This document shows, one piece after another, positions 42,423 to 51,538 of a stretch of 64,000 bases of DNA. How positions within the stretch are numbered: position 1 is the stretch's first letter; each line of letters begins with the position of its first letter. The stretch is from Andreprevotia lacus DSM 23236 (GTDB lineage: Bacteria; Pseudomonadota; Gammaproteobacteria; Burkholderiales; Chitinibacteraceae). A program made the translations under genes and the position numbers. Location of the stretch: positions 62,001-126,000 of the forward strand of contig NZ_FWXD01000011.1 of NCBI RefSeq assembly GCF_900176275.1, in the 5' to 3' direction. Below the pieces are notes generated by a model. It made no database searches and was not told the origin of the DNA. It saw only the letters and a program-made list of their open reading frames with translations.

Positions 42423-42977
42423 ATGACACTAGAACTTCCTGAAGCCCGCACGATTATCGACAACGCCGACTGCCTGCACAGCGAGGCCGAAGTGCTGGCC
42501 GCGCTGGACAGCATGGCGGCAGCCATGACCGCCCGTTTGGCTGATGCCAACCCGATTGTGTACACCATCATGAATGGTGGTTTGATCGTCGCCGGCCACC
42601 TGCTGCCGCGGCTGCGTTTTCCGCTGGAGTGCTCTTATCTGCACGCCACGCGCTATCGCCACGAAACCAGCGGCGGTGCGCTGAACTGGAAAGTGGCGCC
42701 GAGCGAAGAGCTGAAGGGCCGCTCGGTGGTCATCGTGGATGACATTCTCGATGAGGGCCACACGCTGGCCGCAGTGATCGACTACTGCAAGAAGCAGGGC
42801 GCGCGCGAGGTGCTGGTGGCCGTGCTGGTGGACAAGCAGCATGATCGCAAGGCGCCGGGTGTGAAGGCTGATTTTGTCGGCCTGCAGGTGCAGGATCGCT
42901 TCTTGTTCGGTTGTGGCATGGATTACCAGGGCTACTGGCGCAATACACTGGCGATTTACGCGGTGAAGGGCTTGTAG
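42423..42977 (+). CDS. hpt: Hypoxanthine(-guanine) phosphoribosyltransferase
   Basis: 184 residues, ATG 42423 with GGGGGAG upstream. PRPP loop VVIVDDILDEGHT and the NPIVYTIMNGGLIVAG segment mark it as a type I phosphoribosyltransferase. FGCGMDYQGYWRN is the C-terminal base-binding region usual in proteobacterial HGPRTs. It salvages hypoxanthine or guanine. Position after the NCS2 permease and apt genes supports the assignment, and a strong terminator follows 24 bp after the stop. Confidence 0.9.
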   Translation: MTLELPEARTIIDNADCLHSEAEVLAALDSMAAAMTARLADANPIVYTIMNGGLIVAGHLLPRLRFPLECSYLHATRYRHETSGGALNWKVAPSEELKGRSVVIVDDILDEGHTLAAVIDYCKKQGAREVLVAVLVDKQHDRKAPGVKADFVGLQVQDRFLFGCGMDYQGYWRNTLAIYAVKGL

Positions 42978-43000
42978 CACCCCGTTTGCGCCAGCGCGGA

Positions 43001-43025
43001 ACGGCAGCCAGTGGCTGCCGTTTTT
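43001..43025 (+). terminator. Intrinsic terminator of purine salvage genes
   Basis: ACGGCAGCC (43001-43009), AGT, GGCTGCCGT (43013-43021) followed by TTTT. It closes the permease-apt-hpt group. Confidence 0.92.
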
Positions 43026-43135
43026 GTTTGCGGCTGCAACAAGATGTGTTGCCCCATCAGTGCGTTATATGCCCCGTCACGGCGTCGCCACAGAGCCTGT
43101 GCTATAAACGCAGCGTCAAAAGAGCGGGGGCAGGC

Positions 43136-44794
43136 ATGGAGCGCGATGAGGATGTGCTGGTGCGGCATTTCCGCCAGATCCTGATCTGGCCGCTGCAATT
43201 GATGCCCACCGATCACCATGGTGGCCGGCACTGGGAACGTATGCGCGATGCCGCCAAGGCCGGCTCGCCCTGGCAGCCACGCCCGGGCGAATTCGATTGC
43301 CCGGCGACCGAGTTCCAGGAGCGCCACTACCGCGAGTTCATCACCTTTCTGCCCTATGTGCAGCGTTTCTTGTATGGCGAAGGCGGCAGCGAGGCCGATA
43401 GCGAGGCCACCTACGGCCGCTCGCCGCTGCACGTGTTCCGCCGCTGTGATATCCAGGCCGTGCGGGTGACGTTCAAGGACGGCGTCACGATAGACTTCCC
43501 CATCGCGCATATCGACCTGTATTTCTTTTATGACATCGATATCGTCATCCTCGCGTTTGAAATGAAAGGCGACGACCTGCCGCTCAAGCGCGTGCAGGAC
43601 ACCATGTTCCGCTTCGGGCGCTCTTTCCCGGCGCAGTGGGATGAAGATGAAGAAGCCGCCAGTTGCCCGCGCCGCGTCGCGTGGCTGGATGCGGTGGGGC
43701 GCGAGATTGCCGTCTCGGATTACGACGAGCGCGTGGTCTATCTGGCTCACCTGGGCCAGTTCCGCTCGCCACGGCTGTCCAGCCACTGGGATTTCCTGCT
43801 GGCGCCCATGGTGCCGCACCACTCGGACGTGGCCGGCCCGGTGCGCTACCGACAGATCGAATACCACCGCATGCCGCTGATGGCCTATCTGTCGCTGGAT
43901 GACCCGTTCGCGCTCGATGATGATGATTTCTATCAGCTGGGCATGGTGACCCGGCCGGGCGATCAGGATGCGCTACCGCATTCCAGCCGGCTGTTCCTGG
44001 AATTTTTGCGCGAGGTCTGTTTCGACCGCTTCTGGGCACCGGACAAGAAAACCGCAGCCGGTTCCACGCGCATGATGTGCAACGGGCACGCCTTTGTCAT
44101 GGTCGGCATGCATGGCCGCAAGCATTTCTCGGATGCCAGCACCGGTGCGCTGGGGCAGTTTCGCCACCAATTGTTCCTGCTGACCCTGGTTGCACACTTC
44201 CACAAGGCGGCATTGCTGCTGTTCTCCGATCGCGTGGCGGCCTTGCTGTCGCAACTGAATATCCGCGACCCGCTGTCAGTGCGCATGTTCAAGCGCGATA
44301 TCCGTTTGCAGCTGGAGGTGTTCCTGCGCTTCCGCCAGCGTTACTGGTTCCGCGAGGTCTCCAACCAGATGGTGGCGGCCCACCTTTACAGCATGCTGCG
44401 CAACCACCTGGGCACCGAGGCGCTGTTCGACGAGGTGCAGGCCTCGGTGCAGAACATGAACCAGTATCTGGAAAACGACGACCTGCGCCGCCAGGCCGAT
44501 ACCGTGGTGCGGCTGACGGTGGTGACCATCCTTGGCATGGTCGGCACCACCGCCAGCGGTTTTCTGGGCATGAACATCTTCGATTTCACCCATGAGGCGC
44601 CGTGGACCAAATTCGGCATCCTGATGGCGACCTTGATCCCGACCATGCTGTTGACCTTCTATACCTTGATGCGCTCGCGCGGCCTGAGTGAGTTCCTGGA
44701 TGCGATGGCGGATGAGCGGATGAGCTGGCGCAAGCGCATCCTTGCCTTCTTCAAGATATGGAAGAAGCGGCCGAGCGGGCACACGCAGCAATAG
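43136..44794 (+). CDS. CorA-like membrane protein with large N-terminal domain
   Basis: 552 residues from ATG 43136 (a GGGGG stretch lies upstream). The last 100 residues have two transmembrane helices. VVTILGMVGTTASGFLGMN contains the GMN signature of CorA/ZntB channels, followed by TKFGILMATLIPTMLLTFYTL, and the tail is basic. Upstream helices (LRRQADTVVRLT, SVQNMNQYLEND) form the usual long stalk. The N-terminal 350 residues are unlike standard CorA and unusually large, with acidic stretches (FALDDDDFYQLG). It could carry Mg2+ or another divalent cation, or be a regulatory relative. Alone in its transcript. Confidence 0.75.
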   Translation: MERDEDVLVRHFRQILIWPLQLMPTDHHGGRHWERMRDAAKAGSPWQPRPGEFDCPATEFQERHYREFITFLPYVQRFLYGEGGSEADSEATYGRSPLHVFRRCDIQAVRVTFKDGVTIDFPIAHIDLYFFYDIDIVILAFEMKGDDLPLKRVQDTMFRFGRSFPAQWDEDEEAASCPRRVAWLDAVGREIAVSDYDERVVYLAHLGQFRSPRLSSHWDFLLAPMVPHHSDVAGPVRYRQIEYHRMPLMAYLSLDDPFALDDDDFYQLGMVTRPGDQDALPHSSRLFLEFLREVCFDRFWAPDKKTAAGSTRMMCNGHAFVMVGMHGRKHFSDASTGALGQFRHQLFLLTLVAHFHKAALLLFSDRVAALLSQLNIRDPLSVRMFKRDIRLQLEVFLRFRQRYWFREVSNQMVAAHLYSMLRNHLGTEALFDEVQASVQNMNQYLENDDLRRQADTVVRLTVVTILGMVGTTASGFLGMNIFDFTHEAPWTKFGILMATLIPTMLLTFYTLMRSRGLSEFLDAMADERMSWRKRILAFFKIWKKRPSGHTQQ

Positions 44795-44805
44795 GACGGT
44801 CTTGC

Positions 44806-45006
44806 ATGGACGAACTGCTGGGGTACTTTGTGACCTTCTGGGCATTTTGCCTGAGTAGCCAAGTACGATGCAGGGCGATGAGTGCATTTGGCGCCAGCAA
44901 CTTGCTTGGTCGCACGTTTGCGGTCTTCGATGCTTTGTTGTCCCTGTTGGCTGGGTTGGGCTTGCCATTGACATTGCTTTACGTTGCCCAGTCGGGGCTT
45001 GCATGA
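44806..45006 (+). CDS. Small hydrophobic protein
   Basis: 66 residues from ATG 44806, 11 bp after the CorA-like stop codon. A hydrophobic start (LLGYFVTFWAFCLSSQV) and a second helix (VFDALLSLLAGLGLPLTLLYV) suggest two membrane segments. The weak AGGA site is 10 nt upstream. No family recognised. It may be translated with the CorA-like protein. It is short, and coding status is uncertain. Confidence 0.45.
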   Translation: MDELLGYFVTFWAFCLSSQVRCRAMSAFGASNLLGRTFAVFDALLSLLAGLGLPLTLLYVAQSGLA

Positions 45007-45103
45007 ACGGAATTCATGACAGCCGCGTTTCCGTTGCAATGCGAAAAATGACGTCGCCGTGCTAAAATGCGCCTCTTTCCAGTCATTTACGGAACTTGCC
45101 GCC

Positions 45104-46351
45104 ATGTTCTCCCGCGCCGTCACCCTCGCCCAGTACGATCCCGAACTCAACGCCGCCCTGCAGGGTGAAGTCGTTCGTCAGCACGAGCACATCGAGCTGA
45201 TTGCCTCGGAAAACTACACCAGCCCGGCCGTGATGGAAGCGCAAGGCTCGCAACTGACCAACAAGTATGCCGAGGGTTACCCGGGCAAGCGTTTCTACGG
45301 CGGCTGTGAATATGTCGACGTAATCGAACAACTGGCCATCGACCGCGTGAAGGCACTGTTCGGTGCTGAATACGCCAACGTGCAGCCGCATTCGGGTTCG
45401 CAAGCCAACCAGGCCGTCTACTTCAGCATCCTGAAGCCGGGCGACACCGTAATGGGCATGAACCTGGGCCACGGTGGCCACCTTACACACGGCTCGCCGG
45501 CCAACCTGTCGGGCAAGCTGTTCAATATCGTTGCCTACGGCCTGAACGAAAACGAAGAAATCGATTACGACGAAATGGAGCGCATTGCGCTGGAAACCAA
45601 GCCCAAGCTGCTGATTGGCGGCGCTTCGGCCTATGCGCTGCGTTTCGACTGGGCGCGCATGCGTGAAATCGCCGACAAGGTTGGCGCTTACTTCATGGTC
45701 GACATGGCGCACTACGCCGGCCTGATCGCTGCCGGCGTGTACCCGAACCCGGTGCCGCACGCACACTTTGTGACTTCGACTACGCACAAGACATTGCGCG
45801 GCCCGCGCGGCGGCATCATCCTGGCCAAGGCCGAGTTCGAAAAGCAACTGAACTCCAACGTGTTCCCGACCCTGCAAGGCGGCCCGCTGATGCACGTGAT
45901 CGCCGGCAAGGCCGTTGCGTTCAAGGAAGCGGCAACACCGGAATTCAAGGTGTATCAAGAGCAGGTTGCCAAGAACGCCCAAGCCATGGCGACCGCACTG
46001 GCTGCCCGTGGCGTGCGCATCATCTCGGGTCGTACCGAGTCGCACGTGTTCCTGGTTGACCTGCGCCCCAAGGGCCTGACCGGCAAGGCTGCCGATGCCG
46101 CACTGGGCAAGGCGCACATCACCGTCAACAAGAACGCCATCCCGAACGACCCGGAAAGCCCGTTCGTGACCTCGGGCATCCGCATCGGTTCGCCGGCCAT
46201 CACCACACGTGGCTTCAAGGAAGCCGAAGCAGTCGAAGTGGCCAACCTGATTGCCGACGTGCTGGACAACCCGAACGACGAAGCGAACCTGGCTGCCGTA
46301 GCCGAGAAGGTCAAGGCGCTGACCGCGCGCTTCCCGGTCTACACCGCGTAA
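45104..46351 (+). CDS. glyA: Serine hydroxymethyltransferase
   Basis: 415 residues from ATG 45104. It converts serine and tetrahydrofolate to glycine and methylene-THF, feeding purine and thymidylate synthesis. PLP lysine is in [30 protein letters not shown] and [14 protein letters not shown] are classic signatures. An in-frame earlier start (45059) is not supported by a ribosome site. The region 45007-45103 holds the promoter, with TAAAAT at 45063-45068 as the best -10. It sits upstream of nrdR, a common betaproteobacterial order. Confidence 0.97.
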   Translation: MFSRAVTLAQYDPELNAALQGEVVRQHEHIELIASENYTSPAVMEAQGSQLTNKYAEGYPGKRFYGGCEYVDVIEQLAIDRVKALFGAEYANVQPHSGSQANQAVYFSILKPGDTVMGMNLGHGGHLTHGSPANLSGKLFNIVAYGLNENEEIDYDEMERIALETKPKLLIGGASAYALRFDWARMREIADKVGAYFMVDMAHYAGLIAAGVYPNPVPHAHFVTSTTHKTLRGPRGGIILAKAEFEKQLNSNVFPTLQGGPLMHVIAGKAVAFKEAATPEFKVYQEQVAKNAQAMATALAARGVRIISGRTESHVFLVDLRPKGLTGKAADAALGKAHITVNKNAIPNDPESPFVTSGIRIGSPAITTRGFKEAEAVEVANLIADVLDNPNDEANLAAVAEKVKALTARFPVYTA

Positions 46352-46375
46352 CACCGGTTTCGGGCTGAGTATGAC

Positions 46376-46401
46376 AGGGTGGGGCTTGCTCCACCCTTTT
46401 G
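46376..46401 (+). terminator. Terminator after glyA
   Basis: AGGGTGG (46376-46382) pairs with CCACCCT (46391-46397), followed by TTTT, 25 bp past the glyA stop. It separates glyA from the nrdR-rib operon. Confidence 0.85.
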
Positions 46402-46442
46402 CCTTTTTGTGCGCTGTATCGTGTGTGCAGGAGTGAATGCGG

Positions 46443-46898
46443 ATGAAGTGCCCGTTTTGTGGTTCCCCCGATACGACGGTGGTTGATTCGCGTGTGTCCG
46501 ATGAGGGCGATGTCATCCGTCGCCGCCGCCGCTGCGCAGTGTGCGACAAACGCTTCACCACCTTCGAGACCGCCGAAGTCCGCATGCCCCAGGTGGTGAA
46601 GACCACCGGCCAGCGCGTCGATTTCGACCGCGAGAAAATCCGCACCTCCTTCCAGCGCGCGCTGCACAAGCGCCCGGTGCCCACGCATCTGGTGGACGAG
46701 GCCATTGCCCGCATCATCCAGCGTGTGCTCACGGTGGGTGACCGCGAAATCATGTCGCGCCAGATCGGCGAGATGGTGATGGCCGAGCTGGCCAAGCTGG
46801 ACAAGGTGGCCTACATCCGGTTTGCCTCGGTTTACCGCAGCTTCTCCGATGTCGATGATTTCCGTGACGTGATCCGTGAAGTAACCAAAAAGGAATAG
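46443..46898 (+). CDS. nrdR: Transcriptional repressor NrdR
   Basis: 151 residues from ATG 46443, chosen over ATG 46437 because it gives the canonical MKCPFC start and 9-nt spacing from AGGAG (46429-46433). The zinc ribbon CPFC with CAVC and [16 protein letters not shown] is followed by an ATP-cone domain ([20 protein letters not shown], split over the loop). It senses ATP/dATP and represses ribonucleotide reductase genes. It is first gene of a long operon running to pgpA. nrdR-rib-nusB is a conserved order in proteobacteria. Confidence 0.96.
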   Translation: MKCPFCGSPDTTVVDSRVSDEGDVIRRRRRCAVCDKRFTTFETAEVRMPQVVKTTGQRVDFDREKIRTSFQRALHKRPVPTHLVDEAIARIIQRVLTVGDREIMSRQIGEMVMAELAKLDKVAYIRFASVYRSFSDVDDFRDVIREVTKKE

Positions 46899-46901
46899 CT
46901 C

Positions 46902-47624
46902 GTGACGCAAACCTGCTGGGCAATCCGCCATGTGGCGTTCGAAGACCTGGGCACGCTGGCCGCGCCGTTGCAGGCTGCCGGCTATGCCATCCGCTATCTG
47001 GAAGCGGGGATTGATGATCCGGCACAGCTGGATGGCGCGGACGACCGCGATCTGCTGGTCGTGCTGGGTGGCCCGATCGGCGCCTACGAGACCGACAGTT
47101 ATCCGTGGCTGCATGCGGAAATTGCGGCCATCGGCCGCTGGCTGCGTGCCGGTCGCCCAACGCTGGGCATCTGCCTGGGGTCGCAATTGATGGCGGCAGC
47201 GCTTGGTGCGCGCGTTTATCCGGGCCATGAAAAGGAAATCGGCTGGTATCCGCTGACGGCCACTGCGGCTGGCGCGGCCGCCGGCATCGCTGCGCTGACC
47301 ACACCGCATACCACCATGTTGCACTGGCACGGTGATACCTTCGATTTGCCCGAGGGGGCGACCCTGCTGGCGTCGAGCGCCGCCTATCCGCATCAGGTTT
47401 ACAGCTGGGGCGAGCGTGCGCTGGCCTTCCAGTGCCACCCGGAGTTCGATGCGCAGCGGCAAGAGCAGTGGATGATAGGTCATGCTGGCGAGCTGGCCGG
47501 GCAGGGCATTGATCTGGCTGGACTGCGCGCGCTGGGTGTCGAGCATGGCGCGCAGCTGAAGCGGCAAACGCAGGTCTGGTTGGCGCAGTGGCTGGCGCAG
47601 CTCACGCCGGGGCAGCGTGCATGA
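46902..47624 (+). CDS. Class I glutamine amidotransferase domain protein
   Basis: 240 residues, GTG 46902 with AGGA 7 nt upstream. Triad residues are visible: Cys in GICLGSQLMA, His and Glu in CHPEFDAQ. HWHGDTFDLPEGATLLASSA resembles YfeJ/GuaA-like free-standing GATases. It probably hydrolyses gamma-glutamyl amides, with substrate uncertain. Its 3' end overlaps ribD start by 4 bp (ATGA), so it is embedded in the rib operon, where it is not a usual member. Confidence 0.8.
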   Translation: MTQTCWAIRHVAFEDLGTLAAPLQAAGYAIRYLEAGIDDPAQLDGADDRDLLVVLGGPIGAYETDSYPWLHAEIAAIGRWLRAGRPTLGICLGSQLMAAALGARVYPGHEKEIGWYPLTATAAGAAAGIAALTTPHTTMLHWHGDTFDLPEGATLLASSAAYPHQVYSWGERALAFQCHPEFDAQRQEQWMIGHAGELAGQGIDLAGLRALGVEHGAQLKRQTQVWLAQWLAQLTPGQRA

Positions 47625-48754
47625 GCGACACGCAAGCCGCAACAGACCACTACTGGATGCAGCACGCGCTGGCATTGGCTAAGCGCGGCCAATGCAATAC
47701 CACGCCCAATCCATGCGTGGGCTGCGTGCTGGTCAGGGATGGCGTGATCGTCGGCGAGGGGCATAGCCAGCAGGCCGGCGGCCCGCATGCCGAGGTGATG
47801 GCCATGCGCATGGCGGGCGACGCGGCACGCGGCGCAACGGCCTATGTGACGCTGGAGCCATGCAGCCACCATGGCCGCACGCCGCCGTGCGCGGATGGGC
47901 TGATTGCTGCGGGCGTGGTGCGCGTGGTAGCCGCCTTGCGCGACCCCAATCCGCTGGTAGCCGGGCGTGGCCTGAGCCGTCTGAACGACGCGGGTATTCC
48001 GGCGCAGGCCGGCGTGCTGCGCGATGCCGCGCTGGAGCATCACAAGGGTTTTCTCAGCCGCATGGTGCGGGGCCGGCCGTGGCTGCGCATCAAGATGGCG
48101 GCCAGCCTGGATGGCCGCACCGCATTGGCTGATGGGCAATCGCAATGGATTACCGGGCCGGCCGCGCGTGCTGATGTGCAGCGCTTGCGCGCCCGCTCGT
48201 GCGCCATGCTGACCGGCATCGGCACCGTGCTGGCCGATGATCCACAACTCACCGTGCGTGATCCGCAAGGCGTGGACTGGCAAGGGCGCCAGCCGCTGCG
48301 CGTGGTGGTCGACAGCCGCTTGCGCACGCCGCCAACGGCGAAGCTGCTGCAGACACCGGGCGTGCTGATCGTTGCTGCGCAGGGTGATGCCGCACGGCGG
48401 CAGGCGCTGCAGGCGGCCGGGGCGGAGGTCATGCTGCTGGCCGGCACCGATGGGCGTGTCGATCTGGCGGCGCTACTGGACGAGCTGGGCCGGCGCGGCA
48501 TGAACGAAGTGACGGTGGAGGCGGGCGGTGCACTGGCCGGTGTATTGCTGCAGGCTGGGCTGGTGGATGAAGTGATCCTGTATCAGGCGCCGGTGCTGAT
48601 CGGCAACGGCCGTGGCGTAGCCGAGTTCGATCTGGCCAGCCTGGCGGACAAACTGACGCCTCGCGTATTCGAGCGCCGCATGGTGGGCGACGACCAGCGC
48701 ATCACTTTGCGCTTTACCGATGCCGCCGCGCTGAGTGGCGAGGCGGCGCAATAA
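47621..48754 (+). CDS. ribD: Riboflavin biosynthesis deaminase/reductase
   Basis: 377 residues, ATG 47621 overlapping the preceding TGA. The N-terminal deaminase has the zinc motif H56-A57-E58 with PCSHHGRTPPC (C81, C90). The C-terminal reductase starts near KMAASLDGRTALADG, has NADPH-site residues GIGTVLADDPQLTVR and ends TVEAGGALAGVLLQ and ADKLTPRV. It performs the second and third steps of riboflavin synthesis. Followed by a 93-bp gap containing a small hairpin but no FMN riboswitch sequence before ribE. Confidence 0.96.
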   Translation: MSDTQAATDHYWMQHALALAKRGQCNTTPNPCVGCVLVRDGVIVGEGHSQQAGGPHAEVMAMRMAGDAARGATAYVTLEPCSHHGRTPPCADGLIAAGVVRVVAALRDPNPLVAGRGLSRLNDAGIPAQAGVLRDAALEHHKGFLSRMVRGRPWLRIKMAASLDGRTALADGQSQWITGPAARADVQRLRARSCAMLTGIGTVLADDPQLTVRDPQGVDWQGRQPLRVVVDSRLRTPPTAKLLQTPGVLIVAAQGDAARRQALQAAGAEVMLLAGTDGRVDLAALLDELGRRGMNEVTVEAGGALAGVLLQAGLVDEVILYQAPVLIGNGRGVAEFDLASLADKLTPRVFERRMVGDDQRITLRFTDAAALSGEAAQ

Positions 48755-48847
48755 ATGACGGCACAAGGCTTGAAGCGGGGCAACTCGCCCCGACTCTGTC
48801 TTGATTGACCAAATGCACCGCCACAAGCGGGCCACAGGGAGCAGACC

Positions 48848-49462
48848 ATGTTTACCGGAATCGTAGAAACCGTTGCCACCATCGAGCACGTTGAGCCCTT
48901 TGCCGGCGGCGTCCGCCTGACCGTGCATGCGCCGGGGCTGGACTTCACCGATGTGGGCCTGGGTGACAGCATCACCCACAACGGCGCCTGCATGACGGTG
49001 ACCAGCCTGTTGCCTGACAATCGCTTCACCATTGATGTGTCGGACGAATCGCTGCGCTGCACGGTGGGGCTGGATCGTGCCGGCAACCGTGTCAATCTGG
49101 AAAAAGCGCTGCGCGTGAACGCGCGGCTGGGTGGCCATCTGGTCTCCGGCCATGTGGACGGTATTGGCGACGTGGTGTCGTTCGACCCGGTGGGCGACAA
49201 CCGCGAGCTGGTGGTGCGTGCCCCGCAAGCACTGGCCAAATACCTGGCCGTGAAAGGCTCGGTGGTGGTGAATGGCGTATCGCTCACCACTAACTTCGTG
49301 CGCGATGTGGACGGCGGCTGCGAGTTCTCGATCAACCTGATCCCGCATACGCTGCAGGTCACCACGCTGGGCGGCCTGGCTGCCGGCAGTAAGGTGAATC
49401 TGGAAATCGACTTGATTGCACGCTACGTGGAACGCATGCTGTCCTTGGAGGCTCGCCCATGA
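48848..49462 (+). CDS. ribE: Riboflavin synthase, alpha subunit
   Basis: 204 residues, ATG 48848. It dismutates two lumazines into riboflavin and a pyrimidine. The two lumazine-binding repeats each begin with the family motif: [13 protein letters not shown] and [15 protein letters not shown]. Trimeric, cytoplasmic. The stop overlaps the ribBA start by 4 bp (ATGA). Confidence 0.96.
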   Translation: MFTGIVETVATIEHVEPFAGGVRLTVHAPGLDFTDVGLGDSITHNGACMTVTSLLPDNRFTIDVSDESLRCTVGLDRAGNRVNLEKALRVNARLGGHLVSGHVDGIGDVVSFDPVGDNRELVVRAPQALAKYLAVKGSVVVNGVSLTTNFVRDVDGGCEFSINLIPHTLQVTTLGGLAAGSKVNLEIDLIARYVERMLSLEARP

Positions 49463-50571
49463 CCGCAGTGAACATCTCGCCGATCCAGGACATCATTGCC
49501 GACATCCGTCTGGGCAAGATGGTCATCCTTGTCGACGAGGAGGATCGCGAGAATGAAGGTGATCTGGTGCTGGCGGCGGATTTCGTCACCCCCGAGATCA
49601 TCAATTTCATGGCCAAGTACGGCCGTGGGCTGATCTGTCTGACCCTGACCGCCGAGCGCGGCAAGCAGCTCAACCTGCCGCTGATGGTGGCACACAATGG
49701 CTCGGGCCATGGCACCAATTTCACCGTGTCGATCGAGGCGGCCGAGGGCGTGAGTACCGGCATTTCGGCGCATGATCGTGCCCTCACCATCAAGCGTGCG
49801 GTGGCCTTCGACGCCAAGCCCAGCGATATCGTCTCGCCCGGGCATGTGTTCCCGCTGCTGGCGCAACCGGGTGGCGTGCTGGTGCGCGCCGGCCATACCG
49901 AGGCCGGCTGTGATCTGGCCATGCTGGCCGGTTTGCAGCCTGCATCGGTGATCTGCGAGATCATGAACGACGACGGCACCATGGCGCGGCTGCCGCAATT
50001 GCTGGCCTTTGCCGCCGAGCATGATCTGAAGGTGGGCACCATTGCCGACCTGATTCATTACCGCAGCCAGACAGAATCGCTGATCGAATGCGCAGGAAAG
50101 CGTAAAATCAACACCTTTGCCGGCGAATTCGAGCTGGCCGTGTTCCGCGACAAACTCTCTACCGCCACGCATCTGGCGCTGGTGAAGGGGCAGCCGACGC
50201 CGGATACCGAAACGCTGGTGCGCGTGCACGAGCCGCTGTCGGTGATGGACTGGCTGGATCTGAGCCACACGGGCCATTCGTGGAGCGTGCCGGCGTCGCT
50301 GGAAGCCATTGCGCGCAGTGACAGCGGCGTGATGATCCTGCTGCACCGCGATGAAAGTGGCGAGGACGTGCTGGCGCGGGCGCTGCCCGAGCTGCAGCTG
50401 GAAAAACCGCGTAAATGGGATTTGCGTACCTACGGGATTGGTGCGCAAATGCTCAAATCACTGGGTGTGGGCAAGATGCGCTTGCTCTCGCCGGAACGAA
50501 AAATCCCCAGCATGACCGGCTTCGGACTGGAAATCACCGGTTTCGAATGCCTGCAACAAGGAAAACACTGA
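49459..50571 (+). CDS. ribBA: DHBP synthase / degenerate GTP cyclohydrolase II
   Basis: 370 residues. N-terminal DHBP synthase is intact: [18 protein letters not shown] holds the acidic Mg site and [15 protein letters not shown] the substrate pocket, so it makes the four-carbon unit from ribulose 5-phosphate. The C-terminal domain aligns in position with GTP cyclohydrolase II but lacks the three zinc cysteines: around [13 protein letters not shown] no Cys-rich zinc loop is present. Its GTP step is therefore probably lost, as in many betaproteobacterial RibBA proteins. A separate RibA would be needed elsewhere. Overlaps ribE by 4 bp and ribH by 1 bp. Confidence 0.92.
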   Translation: MTAVNISPIQDIIADIRLGKMVILVDEEDRENEGDLVLAADFVTPEIINFMAKYGRGLICLTLTAERGKQLNLPLMVAHNGSGHGTNFTVSIEAAEGVSTGISAHDRALTIKRAVAFDAKPSDIVSPGHVFPLLAQPGGVLVRAGHTEAGCDLAMLAGLQPASVICEIMNDDGTMARLPQLLAFAAEHDLKVGTIADLIHYRSQTESLIECAGKRKINTFAGEFELAVFRDKLSTATHLALVKGQPTPDTETLVRVHEPLSVMDWLDLSHTGHSWSVPASLEAIARSDSGVMILLHRDESGEDVLARALPELQLEKPRKWDLRTYGIGAQMLKSLGVGKMRLLSPERKIPSMTGFGLEITGFECLQQGKH

Positions 50572-51047
50572 TGAGCGGAATCTCCGTGATCGAACCCGAC
50601 CTGAATGGTGCGGGCCTGCGCATTGCCATCGTGATGGCGCGCTTCAATACCCCCGTCTGCCATGGCCTGCGCGATGCCTGCCTGAGCGAACTGGCCAGCC
50701 TGGGCGTGGCCGAGCAGGACATCCTGCTGATGACCGTGCCGGGTGCACTGGAAATCCCGCTGGTGCTGCAAACACTGGCCGAATCGGGCGAGTATGACGC
50801 GCTGATCGCACTGGGCGCCATTATCCGCGGCGAGACTTACCACTTCGAGCTGGTGTCGAATGAATCGGGCGCGGGCGTGACCCGTGTCGGTCTCGACTAC
50901 GGTCTGCCGATTGCCAACGCCATCCTCACCACCGAAACCGACGAGCAAGCCGAAGTGCGCATGGTCGAAAAGGGTGCGGATGCCGCACGTGTGGCGGTCG
51001 AAATGGCCAATCTGCAACGCAATCTGCAAGAGGCGCTGGAAGCATGA
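50571..51047 (+). CDS. ribH: 6,7-dimethyl-8-ribityllumazine synthase
   Basis: 158 residues, ATG 50571 sharing a base with the ribBA stop. It condenses the ribityl-pyrimidine and DHBP into lumazine. Family motifs are IAIVMARFN near the start, [28 protein letters not shown] and ITNAILTT-like [11 protein letters not shown]. Overlaps nusB by 4 bp. The usual icosahedral or pentameric assembly is expected. Confidence 0.96.
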   Translation: MSGISVIEPDLNGAGLRIAIVMARFNTPVCHGLRDACLSELASLGVAEQDILLMTVPGALEIPLVLQTLAESGEYDALIALGAIIRGETYHFELVSNESGAGVTRVGLDYGLPIANAILTTETDEQAEVRMVEKGADAARVAVEMANLQRNLQEALEA

Positions 51048-51529
51048 GCGAGCAACAGACCCCCGCCGCCAAGCCGGCCAAGCCCAAGTCGCCGCGCCGC
51101 CGCGCACGCGAATTCGCCGTGCAGGGCATTTACCAATGGCAACTGACCGGCGACTTGCCGGCGGTGATCGAGCGCAATCTGCGCGATAGCGATACCAGTT
51201 TTGCCAAGGCCGACGAGGCATTGTTCCGCAGCATTTTGTTCGGTGCGCTCAAGGATGCCTCCGCGCTCAAGGAAGCGCTGGTTCCGCATATCGATCGCGA
51301 CTTTGCCGAAGTCAGCCCGGTTGAGGCTGCCGTGCTGCTGGCTGCGGCGTTCGAGATCATCCACACGCCGGAAACGCCGTACCCGGTGATCGTCAACGAA
51401 TCCATCGAGCTGGCCAAGACTTTTGGCGGCAGCGATGGCCACAAGTTCGTCAATGGCGTGCTCGACAAGCTGGCCGCTGCCAAGCGCCCGGAAGAAATCG
51501 AATCCATCCGCGCCAAGCGCCGTGGCTAA
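51044..51529 (+). CDS. nusB: Transcription antitermination factor NusB
   Basis: 161 residues, start ATG overlaps ribH by 4 bp. RNA-binding helical protein that acts with S10 in rRNA antitermination. [17 protein letters not shown] at the start, [18 protein letters not shown] and [18 protein letters not shown] at the end are characteristic. Its place after ribH is the classical ribH-nusB pairing. Confidence 0.95.
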   Translation: MSEQQTPAAKPAKPKSPRRRAREFAVQGIYQWQLTGDLPAVIERNLRDSDTSFAKADEALFRSILFGALKDASALKEALVPHIDRDFAEVSPVEAAVLLAAAFEIIHTPETPYPVIVNESIELAKTFGGSDGHKFVNGVLDKLAAAKRPEEIESIRAKRRG

Positions 51530-51538
51530 ACCGCGCGC

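Noticed and set aside
48755-48847. FMN riboswitch between ribD and ribE
   Set aside because: Only one small GGGGC/GCCCC hairpin is present. The conserved RFN sequence blocks are missing.
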